A stretch of 64,000 nt of DNA from positions 62,001 through 126,000 of the forward strand of contig CAKSAC010000001.1 in assembly GCA_934434925.1 (NCBI GenBank), given 5' to 3'. The position numbers and the translations under genes are program-made. Positions 31,649 to 39,787 of the stretch are shown here, piece by piece. Source of the DNA: an uncultured Eubacteriales bacterium. Its GTDB lineage: Bacteria > Bacillota > Clostridia > Oscillospirales > CAG-272. How positions within the stretch are numbered: the stretch's first letter is position 1; each line of letters opens with the position of its first letter. The notes under the pieces are model-generated. The model was given only the letters and a program-made list of their open reading frames with translations. It had not been told where the DNA came from and did not search any database.

Positions 31649-32594
31649 ACTCTATCTCGGGATCGACACGAGCAACTATACGACCTCGGCGGCATTGGTT
31701 GACGGAGAAGGAAACATTCTTTGTAATGCCGGAAAACTTTTGCCGGTGCGCGAGGGAGAACGCGGTCTCCGTCAATCGGACGCCGTTTTTGCTCATGTGA
31801 AAAATCTCCCCGGTATAACCGAACAAATCCGTGAAACTCTGGCAGGGAGACAACCGGTTGCCGTCGGCGTTTCCTGTCGGCCGTGCGCCAGAGACGGCTC
31901 TTATATGCCCTGTTTTCTCACCGGAGAAGCGGCGGCGTCAACTGCGGCGGCGGCACTCGGGGTACCGCTCTACCGATTCTCGCATCAGTGCGGTCATCTT
32001 GCGGCCGCGATCACATCTTGCGGCCGAGAAGAGCTGTACGCTTCCCGGTTCGGGGCTTTTCATGTCTCCGGCGGAACGACCGAGGTGCTGACGGCGACTT
32101 ACGCCGGCGAAACGGGCGGTTTCACGGCGACGGTGCTGGGCGGGAGCGCCGATCTGCACGCCGGGCAGGTAATAGACCGCGTGGGGATTATGCTCGGGCT
32201 TTCGTTCCCGTGCGGGAAAGAGCTGGAAAAGCTGGCCGATTCCTGCACGGCCGGGGTTCCGAAACCGCATATCTGCGTGCGCGGTTGTTCCGCCAACCTT
32301 TCCGGTCTGGAAAACCAGGCGGAAAAACTCTATCGGGAGACGAAAGACGCGGCCCTGGTGGCCGCTTATGTCCTGGATTTCATTGCCGAAACGCTGGTTG
32401 CTCTGACCGACGCGCTCCGCATGGCGGAGGGGCCGATACCGATCCTCTATGCCGGCGGCGTGATGTCGGATATCCGGATACGAAAACGGCTCTCGGTTTT
32501 TTCCGATGTTGCGTTTGCCGATCCGGCGCTCAGTACCGATAACGCCGTGGGGATCGCCGATCTTTGCCGGAGAAGGCACAGAGGCAGGCCATGA
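31638..32594 (+). CDS. TsaD/Kae1-like (peptidase M22) paralogue
   Basis: A 318-residue ASKHA-fold protein related to TsaD, the enzyme of tRNA t6A modification, but from a divergent branch: it opens GIDTSNYTTSAA rather than GIETSCDETA. The HxxxH metal motif is present (His116, His120 in SHQCGHLAA) and the nucleotide loop reads HVSGGTTEV. The C-terminal GGVMSDIRIR is typical. Start at 31638 lies inside nusB, and the stop overlaps xseA (ATGA), so translation is coupled. It probably is not the main t6A enzyme; the function of this paralogue group is unknown to me. Confidence 0.85.
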   Translation: MKNELYLGIDTSNYTTSAALVDGEGNILCNAGKLLPVREGERGLRQSDAVFAHVKNLPGITEQIRETLAGRQPVAVGVSCRPCARDGSYMPCFLTGEAAASTAAAALGVPLYRFSHQCGHLAAAITSCGREELYASRFGAFHVSGGTTEVLTATYAGETGGFTATVLGGSADLHAGQVIDRVGIMLGLSFPCGKELEKLADSCTAGVPKPHICVRGCSANLSGLENQAEKLYRETKDAALVAAYVLDFIAETLVALTDALRMAEGPIPILYAGGVMSDIRIRKRLSVFSDVAFADPALSTDNAVGIADLCRRRHRGRP

Positions 32595-33889
32595 ATTACG
32601 ATTTTGAAACGCTGATACCGCGACAGCGGGAACCGATTACCGTCACCGCGCTGAACGAATATATCAAGGCTCTGCTGGACGGCAACGATTTTTTACGGCG
32701 GGTTTCGATCCGCGGGGAAATATCCAATTTCAAAATCCACTCCTCCGGTCATCTTTATTTTTCACTCAAAGACGACGGCGGCGCGGTGAGGGCGGTGATG
32801 TTCCGTTCGGCGGCGGCACGGCTGACCTTTCGCCCCGAAAACGGCATGAAGGTAACGGCCGGGGGAAACGTCTCTCTTTTTGTCCGCGACGGTTCCTATC
32901 AATTGTATGTGACTTCACTTTCGCCGGACGGAACAGGTTCTCTCTGGTCAGCCTATGAAAAACTGAAAGAAAAACTGAACGCCGAAGGCCTGTTTTCCGC
33001 TGAAAGGAAACGACCGTTGCCACGCTGTCCGCGCGTTATCGGGGTGATTACTTCACCGACCGGCGCGGCGATACGCGACATTCTGCACATTCTCGGGCGG
33101 CGGTGGCCGATGGCGCGGGTGATGGTATATCCCGCCATTGTGCAGGGGAACGACGCTCCCGCATCTTTGGTTGCCGGTCTTGCGTTTTTTGCCCGTCATC
33201 GCGTAGCCGATACGCTGATCATCGGTCGCGGCGGCGGATCGTTGGAAGACCTTTGGGCGTTCAATAGCGAAGAAGTGGCCCGTGCCGTTGCGGCTTCCCC
33301 TGTGCCGGTTATTTCGGCAGTCGGTCATGAAACGGATTTCACCATCTGTGATTTTGTCGCCGATCAACGCGCGCCGACGCCTTCGGCCGCCGCAGAACTT
33401 GCCGTGCCGGATCAAGGCGAAATTTTGCGCCGGATTACCGATATTTCTTCCCGTGCGGGGATTCTTGCCCGCCGCGCCGTTGATGAACGCCGCGCCATGC
33501 TTTCGTCGCTCGTCTCGCGGTCTCCTTTGCGCGATCCCCTGTCGGGGCTTCGGGAAAAACGCATGGCGGTCCTTTCGTTAAGCGACCGTTGCCTGCACGT
33601 AGCGGAAACCGGGCTCGGAAACGCCAAAGCCCGATATGCTTCGACGCTGGCGAGCCTTCGCGCCATGGATCCTTTGGCGGTGCTGACCCGCGGGTATGCC
33701 GTAGCGGAAAAGGCCGGACGGCCGGTGACGCGTGCAAAAGAGGTCACACAGGGGGAAGAGTTGCGCGTCCGGTTTGCCGACGGGTGCGTGTATACGTCTG
33801 TTACGGCGGTCGATCAGAATTCCCCGGCAAGCGCTCCGGAAGCATGTATGTTCCCGGAAGAAAAAAATTCCGGAAGAAATGAGGAATAA
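32591..33889 (+). CDS. xseA: Exodeoxyribonuclease VII large subunit
   Basis: A 432-residue catalytic subunit of exonuclease VII, which degrades single-stranded DNA from both ends. The N-terminal OB fold covers about residues 12-115 (VTALNEYIKALLDG, VSIRGEISNFK). The catalytic core carries ITSPTGAAIRDILHI, IIGRGGGSLEDLWAFN and SAVGHETDFTICDFVAD, all intact. A helical C-terminus for XseB binding follows. AGAGGCAGG precedes the ATG, and its first four bases overlap the previous stop. Confidence 0.96.
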   Translation: MNYDFETLIPRQREPITVTALNEYIKALLDGNDFLRRVSIRGEISNFKIHSSGHLYFSLKDDGGAVRAVMFRSAAARLTFRPENGMKVTAGGNVSLFVRDGSYQLYVTSLSPDGTGSLWSAYEKLKEKLNAEGLFSAERKRPLPRCPRVIGVITSPTGAAIRDILHILGRRWPMARVMVYPAIVQGNDAPASLVAGLAFFARHRVADTLIIGRGGGSLEDLWAFNSEEVARAVAASPVPVISAVGHETDFTICDFVADQRAPTPSAAAELAVPDQGEILRRITDISSRAGILARRAVDERRAMLSSLVSRSPLRDPLSGLREKRMAVLSLSDRCLHVAETGLGNAKARYASTLASLRAMDPLAVLTRGYAVAEKAGRPVTRAKEVTQGEELRVRFADGCVYTSVTAVDQNSPASAPEACMFPEEKNSGRNEE

Positions 33890-33890
33890 C

Positions 33891-34157
33891 ATGAACAAAA
33901 AAGATGAAGCCGGCATCAATCGGAGTCCGGCAAATTTTGAAGAGGCCATTGCCCGGCTTGAAGAAGTCGTCTCTTCCATGGAAAAAGGGAAACTTTCGCT
34001 GGACGAATCGCTGACCGCGTATCGGGAGGGGATTACGCTTGCGCAGTTCTGCAACCGTAAACTCGACGAAGCGGAGCAGGCCATTTCGCTGGTCGGGGAA
34101 GCAGAGGACGGAACTCCGACTGAAAAACCGTTCTCCCCGGAGCCGCATGAGACTTGA
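33891..34157 (+). CDS. xseB: Exodeoxyribonuclease VII small subunit
   Basis: An 88-residue helical partner of XseA. The conserved core is NFEEAIARLEEVVSSMEKGKLSLDESLTAYREG (ends cited), followed by a short acidic tail. It starts one base after the xseA stop, with GAGG just upstream inside xseA. It overlaps tlyA by 11 bases. The isoprenoid genes ispA and dxs, which usually follow xseB in Clostridia, are missing. Confidence 0.94.
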   Translation: MNKKDEAGINRSPANFEEAIARLEEVVSSMEKGKLSLDESLTAYREGITLAQFCNRKLDEAEQAISLVGEAEDGTPTEKPFSPEPHET

Positions 34158-34881
34158 TGTTTTCCTGACGCAGAACCGGCTTGTCAGGAGCCGCAGCGAA
34201 GCGGCAAAACTGATAGCGGAATCAAACGTTCTGTTGGACGGCGTTCCCTGCCTCCGCGCCGCGGCGGCGGTTCCCGAAGACATGGATTCCGCGCGTATTA
34301 CCGTCAACCGGGAAGCCCATCCGTATGTAAGCCGCGGCGGCGAAAAACTGGCGGCCGCGCTTGCGGCGTTTCGGATTTCTCCGCGCGGCAGGGTGGCGCT
34401 GGATATCGGTGCGTCCAGCGGCGGATTTACCGATTGCCTTTTGCAACACGGGGCGGAACGCGTCTTTGCGGTTGACAGCGGAGAAGGGCAACTGGTTCCC
34501 GCCCTCCGGGAAGACCCGCGCGTTTTGGTTTATGAGCATTACAACGCCCGTTTCTTGAAGGCCGCGGATTTTCCCTGTCTGCCTTCTTTCGCGGTCATGG
34601 ATGTTTCGTTTATTTCCGCCACGCTGATTTTTCCTTCGCTTGCCGCGCTTCTTTCGCCGGAGACTCCGTTCATCTGCCTTATCAAACCGCAGTTTGAAGT
34701 CGGTCGCGCCGGCCTCGGAAAAGGCGGGATTGTGCGGGAGGAAGGTCTCCGCAGAAAAGCAAAGGAACGCGTCTGTGCCTCGGCGGCAGAGCAGGGATTC
34801 TTTCTGCTCGGTACGATCGATTCCCCGATACCGGGCGGAGACGGGAACCTTGAATATCTGGCGGCCTTTATCCGCCGGTGA
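34147..34881 (+). CDS. TlyA family rRNA 2'-O-methyltransferase
   Basis: A 244-residue protein with an N-terminal S4 RNA-binding domain (about 1-60: MRLDVFLTQNRLVRSRSEAAKLI, ends cited) and an FtsJ-like methyltransferase domain. The SAM loop is LDIGASSGGFTDCLL near residue 82, preceded by the TlyA signature YVSRGGEKL. VIKPQFEVGR-type residues (LIKPQFEVGR) are present. TlyA proteins methylate 16S and 23S rRNA 2'-OH groups and affect capreomycin sensitivity. The ATG lies within xseB. Confidence 0.93.
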   Translation: MRLDVFLTQNRLVRSRSEAAKLIAESNVLLDGVPCLRAAAAVPEDMDSARITVNREAHPYVSRGGEKLAAALAAFRISPRGRVALDIGASSGGFTDCLLQHGAERVFAVDSGEGQLVPALREDPRVLVYEHYNARFLKAADFPCLPSFAVMDVSFISATLIFPSLAALLSPETPFICLIKPQFEVGRAGLGKGGIVREEGLRRKAKERVCASAAEQGFFLLGTIDSPIPGGDGNLEYLAAFIRR

Positions 34882-34932
34882 CATATCTTTCGGAGCGGTA
34901 TTCCGCGAAACCAAACAGCAAGGAGCATATGG

Positions 34933-35820
34933 ATGAAAAAAATTGTGATTATGCCGAACGCCTGTAAAGACCCGGGGTATCTGGTCACTAGGGAGACTGT
35001 CGGCGTTCTCTCTTCCGCCGGGGCGGAGATTTATATGCAGGAGGATCTGCGTGCCGGATTTCCGGATATCGGCATACACTGGTATGGGGCAACCTTCCCG
35101 GATGAGGCGGAGGCCATAGCGGTCGTGGGCGGAGACGGTTCGATACTGGATGCCGCCGTTTATGCGTTGGCCCGGGATATCCCGCTGATTGGTATCAACA
35201 TGGGGCGGTTGGGATACCTGACCGAACTGGAAGCGGATGAAGTCGGAAAACTGGCCGGAATTTTTGAAAACGAACCGCGCATACGCCGCTACATGACTTT
35301 GCAGGTCTCGCTGGTGCGTTCCGGCGTGGAAACAGTGCTCTCGCACTGTCCTGTCAACGATGTGGTCGTCGGGCAGGGGAACGGAGAAGGAATGTCAGAA
35401 CTTCTGCTGGAAGACGGGGTCGGCAACCGGCTGAGTTATCTGGCGGACGGGCTGATCCTGGCGACTCCGCTCGGTTCTACCGCCTATACGCTTTCTGCCG
35501 GAGGGCCGGTCATTGACGCGTCGCTTGATGCCATCTGCGTCACGCCGATATGCGCGCATTCGCTTTTTTCGCGCTCCCTGCTTTTTCCGCCGGAGTACAC
35601 CATCAGTGTGCGTAATGTTTCCGCGCACCGCGGTTCCTTACGGGTCTCGCTGGACGGGGCGGAGAATTATGAACTGTTTCCGGACGACTGCGTACGGGTG
35701 ACGCGTTCCCGGAAAGTATTGAAAATGCTGACCCTGAAAAAACACAGCGTGCTGGACGCATTATTCCGCAAACTGCAATTACTGAATCAGACTGACCGGA
35801 GGTTCGATCATGAAAAATGA
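34933..35820 (+). CDS. nadK: NAD kinase
   Basis: A 295-residue NAD(+)/ATP kinase that supplies NADP. The GGDGS motif is at residues 66-70, the NxD/NE motif in CPVNDVVVG near 137, and the Gly-rich loop LATPLGSTAYTLSAGGP near 176. The length is normal. ATGAAAAAAATT at 34933 is used; an ATG four bases upstream is out of frame. It overlaps argR by 11 bases. In Clostridia nadK, argR and recN commonly follow tlyA, as here. Confidence 0.95.
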   Translation: MKKIVIMPNACKDPGYLVTRETVGVLSSAGAEIYMQEDLRAGFPDIGIHWYGATFPDEAEAIAVVGGDGSILDAAVYALARDIPLIGINMGRLGYLTELEADEVGKLAGIFENEPRIRRYMTLQVSLVRSGVETVLSHCPVNDVVVGQGNGEGMSELLLEDGVGNRLSYLADGLILATPLGSTAYTLSAGGPVIDASLDAICVTPICAHSLFSRSLLFPPEYTISVRNVSAHRGSLRVSLDGAENYELFPDDCVRVTRSRKVLKMLTLKKHSVLDALFRKLQLLNQTDRRFDHEK

Positions 35821-36262
35821 AAGACAGGAAGCCATACTGGAGATTATTGACCGTTACGACATCAAAAGGCAGGAAGAACTGATAGCGCATCTGCGTAACC
35901 GAGGCTTTGACGCGACGCAGGCGACGGTTTCCCGCGATATACGGGAACTGAAACTGATGAAGGGAAGCGGTCCGGACGGGGTACATAAGTATATCCGCCC
36001 CACCCGCAAGCAGAACACCGTTCCCCGCTTTAACAGCGCGCTGACGGAATCGATTCTCAGGATCGATATGGCAGAAAATCTGCTTGTCATCAAAACGCTG
36101 CCCGGTATGGCCAATGCCGTGGCTGCCTGCGTTGATTCGTTCAGCATTCCCGAGGTGCTCGGTTGCGTGGCGGGCGACGACGCGATCCTGGTAGTGATTG
36201 CAGACAAAAACCATTCTATTGCTTTGCGCGACAAAATCAGAAGGATGCTGGAAACCGTTTAA
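35810..36262 (+). CDS. argR: Arginine repressor ArgR/AhrC
   Basis: A 150-residue regulator with an N-terminal winged helix (QEELIAHLRNRGFDATQATVSRDIRELKL, ends cited as QEELIAHL and ATVSRDI) and a C-terminal arginine-binding oligomerisation domain (GMANAVAACVDSF, GCVAGDDAILVV). It represses arginine synthesis and activates its breakdown when arginine is plentiful. No arginine genes are nearby; its place before recN is conserved in Firmicutes. Confidence 0.95.
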   Translation: MKNERQEAILEIIDRYDIKRQEELIAHLRNRGFDATQATVSRDIRELKLMKGSGPDGVHKYIRPTRKQNTVPRFNSALTESILRIDMAENLLVIKTLPGMANAVAACVDSFSIPEVLGCVAGDDAILVVIADKNHSIALRDKIRRMLETV

Positions 36263-36281
36263 GATTCCCGGAGGATGCTGT

Positions 36282-37982
36282 ATGCTCAGGACGCTTCATA
36301 TTGAAAATATTGCCGTAATCCGCCGGGCGGACATTGATTTTCCCTCCGGCTTTTCCGTCCTTACGGGGCAGACCGGAGCCGGAAAGTCAATCCTTATCGA
36401 CAGTATCGGCTTTTTGCTGGGGGAGAGGGCAGGACGGGAATTGGTACGCAGCGGAGAGAATACCGCTGCGGTGCAGGCGCTTTTTTCGGATATAGACGAA
36501 GCGACAGCGGCCCGCCTTTCCGATGTCGGGGTTCCCGCCGACGAAAACGGCGAACTGCTTTTGGAACGAAGTCTGAACGCGAACGGAAAGTCCTCGGCGC
36601 GGGCCAACGGCCGGCCGGTCAGTCTTTCTCTTTTGCGCGCGGCCGGTATGTTGCTGGTAAATATTCACGGGCAGAGCGATACGCATTCCCTGGCCGAAAG
36701 CGCCGGCCATCTTTCCATCCTGGATCGCTATGCCGGAAATGCCGCGCTTCTTTCGGAATATCGCGGATTGTATGAAAAGTGGCATGAAATTTCCGCCCGG
36801 ATTGCCGATATTGCGGAAAGCGACGCGGCACGTCTGCGGGAAGCCGAGATGCTCCGATACCAGATTGCCGATATAGACACGGTTTCTCCGAAAGACGGAG
36901 AGGATGAAAAACTTGCAGAAAAGAAAAAACGGATCCGGGCCGCAGAAAGGATATCCAAACAGGTGAATTTTTCGTGGCGCGCCCTGGCCGGCGGTGAGAA
37001 GGTCAACGCCGTTTACATTCTCGAACGGACCGAGGCCGCCGTTTCTTCCCTGGCCGATGTTATCCCGGAAGTGAACGAGATTCTCCCCGTTCTCATGGAA
37101 TGCCGCGAAAGAATTGCCGACGCGGCAGAGCGAATCCGCGCGTTTTCCGAGGAAGAACCAAACGATACGACCCGTATGCTGGATGCGATAGAGGGGCGAT
37201 TGGAGGCGCTTGACAAACTCAAGCGGAAATACGGCGCAACAGTGGAAGAGGTGCGCGCTTACCGCGCCCGCGCCGCAGAACGCCTGACAGAGCTTGAGAA
37301 CGCCGAGTCCGTTCTTTCTTCGCTCCGTCAAGAAGAAACAGAGGCGCGCTCCGCCGCGGAAAAGGCGGCCGTAATCCTGCATGAGAACCGGGCGGCCGCC
37401 GCTCTGGAGCTGACGCAGGCCGTGCTTTCCAATCTGACTTTTCTCGATATGCCGAAGGTGCGTTTTTCGGTTTCTGTCACACCGAAAAAAGAGAACGGAA
37501 CGCTCCGTCTGCAAAAAGACGGAACCGATGAGGCGGTCTTTTTACTGGCCGCGAATCCCGGAGAACCCTTGCGGCCGCTTTCCGAGGTGGCGTCCGGCGG
37601 GGAGCTTGCGCGTATCATGCTGGCACTCAAATCGGTCATTACCGATAAAGACGGAGTGAAAACGGTAATCTATGATGAGATCGACGCCGGCGTATCGGGT
37701 GGAACGGCGCGGCGTATCGGGATTTCGCTTTTACGTTCTTCCGCCGCGTCTCAGGTTTTTTGCGTGACTCATTCCGCGCAGATTGCCTCGTTGGCGGACG
37801 CGCATTTTCTGATAGTGAAAGAAGAAAAAGAAGGAAGGGCGGAGACTTGTGTTCTGCCGCTGGATGAAGAGGGACGTGTCGGTGAACTATCCCGCATTCT
37901 CGGCGGTATTGAAGTCACGGCGGCTCAGCGCCTCGCCGCGCGCGAACTGTACACCGAGAGAAGCGTTTATAAAGAGGTATGA
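36282..37982 (+). CDS. recN: DNA repair protein RecN
   Basis: A 566-residue SMC-like ATPase that gathers double-strand break ends. Walker A GQTGAGKSILIDSIGFLLG is near residue 29, and the C-terminal half has the signature SGGELARIMLALKS and Walker B VIYDEIDAGVSGGTA. The central part is a coiled coil (about 160-350). GGAGG lies upstream of the ATG at 36282; an in-frame reading from 36198 overlaps argR. The stop is directly followed by the murB GTG. Confidence 0.95.
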   Translation: MLRTLHIENIAVIRRADIDFPSGFSVLTGQTGAGKSILIDSIGFLLGERAGRELVRSGENTAAVQALFSDIDEATAARLSDVGVPADENGELLLERSLNANGKSSARANGRPVSLSLLRAAGMLLVNIHGQSDTHSLAESAGHLSILDRYAGNAALLSEYRGLYEKWHEISARIADIAESDAARLREAEMLRYQIADIDTVSPKDGEDEKLAEKKKRIRAAERISKQVNFSWRALAGGEKVNAVYILERTEAAVSSLADVIPEVNEILPVLMECRERIADAAERIRAFSEEEPNDTTRMLDAIEGRLEALDKLKRKYGATVEEVRAYRARAAERLTELENAESVLSSLRQEETEARSAAEKAAVILHENRAAAALELTQAVLSNLTFLDMPKVRFSVSVTPKKENGTLRLQKDGTDEAVFLLAANPGEPLRPLSEVASGGELARIMLALKSVITDKDGVKTVIYDEIDAGVSGGTARRIGISLLRSSAASQVFCVTHSAQIASLADAHFLIVKEEKEGRAETCVLPLDEEGRVGELSRILGGIEVTAAQRLAARELYTERSVYKEV

Positions 37983-38894
37983 GTGTATCAACGCTTTCTT
38001 TCCTTTCTTTCCGACAGAGAAGTCCGCGATACGTTTGTATATGCCGGAGATTCTTTGTCACGTCTGACGAGTTTTCGCATCGGGGGAACCTGTGCTTTTT
38101 CGGTTTTCCCGGGGAGTGAAGAGTCCTTTTTGATTTCTGTTGACTTTTTCACGCAGGAAGCGTATCCGTATAAAATTCTCGGCCGCGGCAGCAATATTCT
38201 TGCGTCCGACAGCGGCTACGGCGGCGCGGTCATCCGTACGGATCGCCTGAACAGCCTTTCTTTTTCCGACAGGGAGATCTGTGCAGGATGCGGCTTGGCG
38301 CTCCCGCGCCTTTGCTATTCGGCTTCCTGCCGGGGGATTTCCGGATTTTCGCATCTTTTCGGAATCCCGGGGAGCCTCGGTGGGGCAATCTACATGAATG
38401 CCGGCGCATACGGGGAGACCATCGGGCAACGGGTCGTATTTGTCCGGGCATATTCCCCGAAAACCCGAAAAATCATTTCTCTTCCGGCCGACGAATGTGG
38501 GTTTTCTTATCGGAAAAGTCTCTTTCAATCGGAAAAAAACCTGATTCTCGGGGCAATACTGACAGGGGGAGCCGGCGATGCTCCGGCATTGAAAGCAAGC
38601 TGCCGGGAAACGATGACCCGTCGGCGCGCCTCCCAGCCGCTCGGGTTTCCGAGCGCCGGCAGTATTTTTCTCCGGCCGGAAAAAGGGTATGCCGGCGCTA
38701 TGATCGAAGGGGCGGGGCTTTGCGGCCTTTCGGTCGGTGGCGCTACGGTTTCTTCGCGTCATGCGGGTTTTATCGTCAATGCCGGCGGCGCGACAGCCAC
38801 GGAGGTAAAAGAATTGATCCGGATTGTCCGGAAGGCCGTTTACGAGAAATACGGCGTTCTTTTGGAAACCGAGATCGAAATGTTAGGGGAGTAG
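37983..38894 (+). CDS. murB: UDP-N-acetylenolpyruvoylglucosamine reductase
   Basis: A 303-residue FAD enzyme of peptidoglycan synthesis. FAD binding is seen in ILGRGSNILASD and GIPGSLGGAIYMNAGAYG; the catalytic Ser is in FPSAGSIFLRPEKGYAGAMIEGAGL (ends cited) and the final Glu near the C-terminus. It starts with GTG at 37983, immediately after the recN TGA, so translation is probably coupled. It is the type IIb (Gram-positive) length. The usual clostridial neighbours rapZ and yvcK are absent; whiA follows directly. Confidence 0.93.
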   Translation: MYQRFLSFLSDREVRDTFVYAGDSLSRLTSFRIGGTCAFSVFPGSEESFLISVDFFTQEAYPYKILGRGSNILASDSGYGGAVIRTDRLNSLSFSDREICAGCGLALPRLCYSASCRGISGFSHLFGIPGSLGGAIYMNAGAYGETIGQRVVFVRAYSPKTRKIISLPADECGFSYRKSLFQSEKNLILGAILTGGAGDAPALKASCRETMTRRRASQPLGFPSAGSIFLRPEKGYAGAMIEGAGLCGLSVGGATVSSRHAGFIVNAGGATATEVKELIRIVRKAVYEKYGVLLETEIEMLGE

Positions 38895-38895
38895 G

Positions 38896-39786
38896 ATGTC
38901 CTATTTATCGGATTTGAAGGAAAAAATGGCCGAACGGGTTCCGAAGCGCGCCTGTTGTTCCCGTGCGTTGCTTTGCGGAATGCTTTCCGCCCGCGCAAAA
39001 GACGACGGGGAAAAAATTTTGTGTCCTTTGCCGGCGGGGGCCCCGGCGGAACTGGCCGGACGGCTGATTGCCGTGCAATATACCCGTGAACCCGTATTTT
39101 CTGCGCACGGGATCGGCGGGCGTTCCGTTTGTCTTTCTTTTCAGAGCCGGAGCGCATCGTCTTATCTTGCCGGCCGCCGTTTTCTTTTACCGGAAGGAGA
39201 AGGGTGTCCGCATTGCCGGCCGGCCTTTTTCCGCGGTGTTTTCCTGGCTGCCGGCCGTCTGTCCGACATTGGCCGAGAGGTGAGACTGGAATTTTCTGTC
39301 GGAGGATGGGAAAGCGAGTTCCGGAATTTACTGGAACCTGTTTGCGGCAGGCTTTCCGCCATTACGCGGAACGGGGAAGCTGTTCTGTACTGCCGTTCCG
39401 CGGGTGCAGTGGGAGATTTTTTTGCCGTTGCGGAGTACGAGACCCTGACTTTTGATCTGATTAACGGCACGATTGAGAGCGAATATCGCAATGCCGTGAA
39501 CCGTCGTGCCAATTGTGAGACCGGCAATATTTCCAAGTCAATCGATGCCTCGATGCGTTTTTTGCATTTATACCGACAGATGGAAGCCGAAGGGAAGACT
39601 GGTCTGCTCCCGGAAGAATTGCGCGAAACCGCGCGGCTACGTGTTGAAAATCCCGAGGTCTCGCTCTCCGTTCTCGGAGCAATGTGCGTTCCGTCCGTAT
39701 CCAAATCCGGGATGAACCACCGCCTTTTGAAGATCACGCGGCTTTGTGAAGAGATTCTCGCAAAGCAGGAAAAAGAAGGAGGATAA
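38896..39786 (+). CDS. whiA: DNA-binding protein WhiA
   Basis: A 296-residue WhiA: an N-terminal LAGLIDADG-like fold (about 1-190, including FFRGVFLAAGRLSD) and a C-terminal helix-turn-helix (about 205-290). The stretch RRANCETGNISKSIDAS is strongly conserved in the family. WhiA influences cell division and chromosome segregation in Bacillus and sporulation in Streptomyces. It starts one base after the murB stop and ends one base before the dnaE GTG. Confidence 0.93.
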   Translation: MSYLSDLKEKMAERVPKRACCSRALLCGMLSARAKDDGEKILCPLPAGAPAELAGRLIAVQYTREPVFSAHGIGGRSVCLSFQSRSASSYLAGRRFLLPEGEGCPHCRPAFFRGVFLAAGRLSDIGREVRLEFSVGGWESEFRNLLEPVCGRLSAITRNGEAVLYCRSAGAVGDFFAVAEYETLTFDLINGTIESEYRNAVNRRANCETGNISKSIDASMRFLHLYRQMEAEGKTGLLPEELRETARLRVENPEVSLSVLGAMCVPSVSKSGMNHRLLKITRLCEEILAKQEKEGG

Positions 39787-39787
39787 C

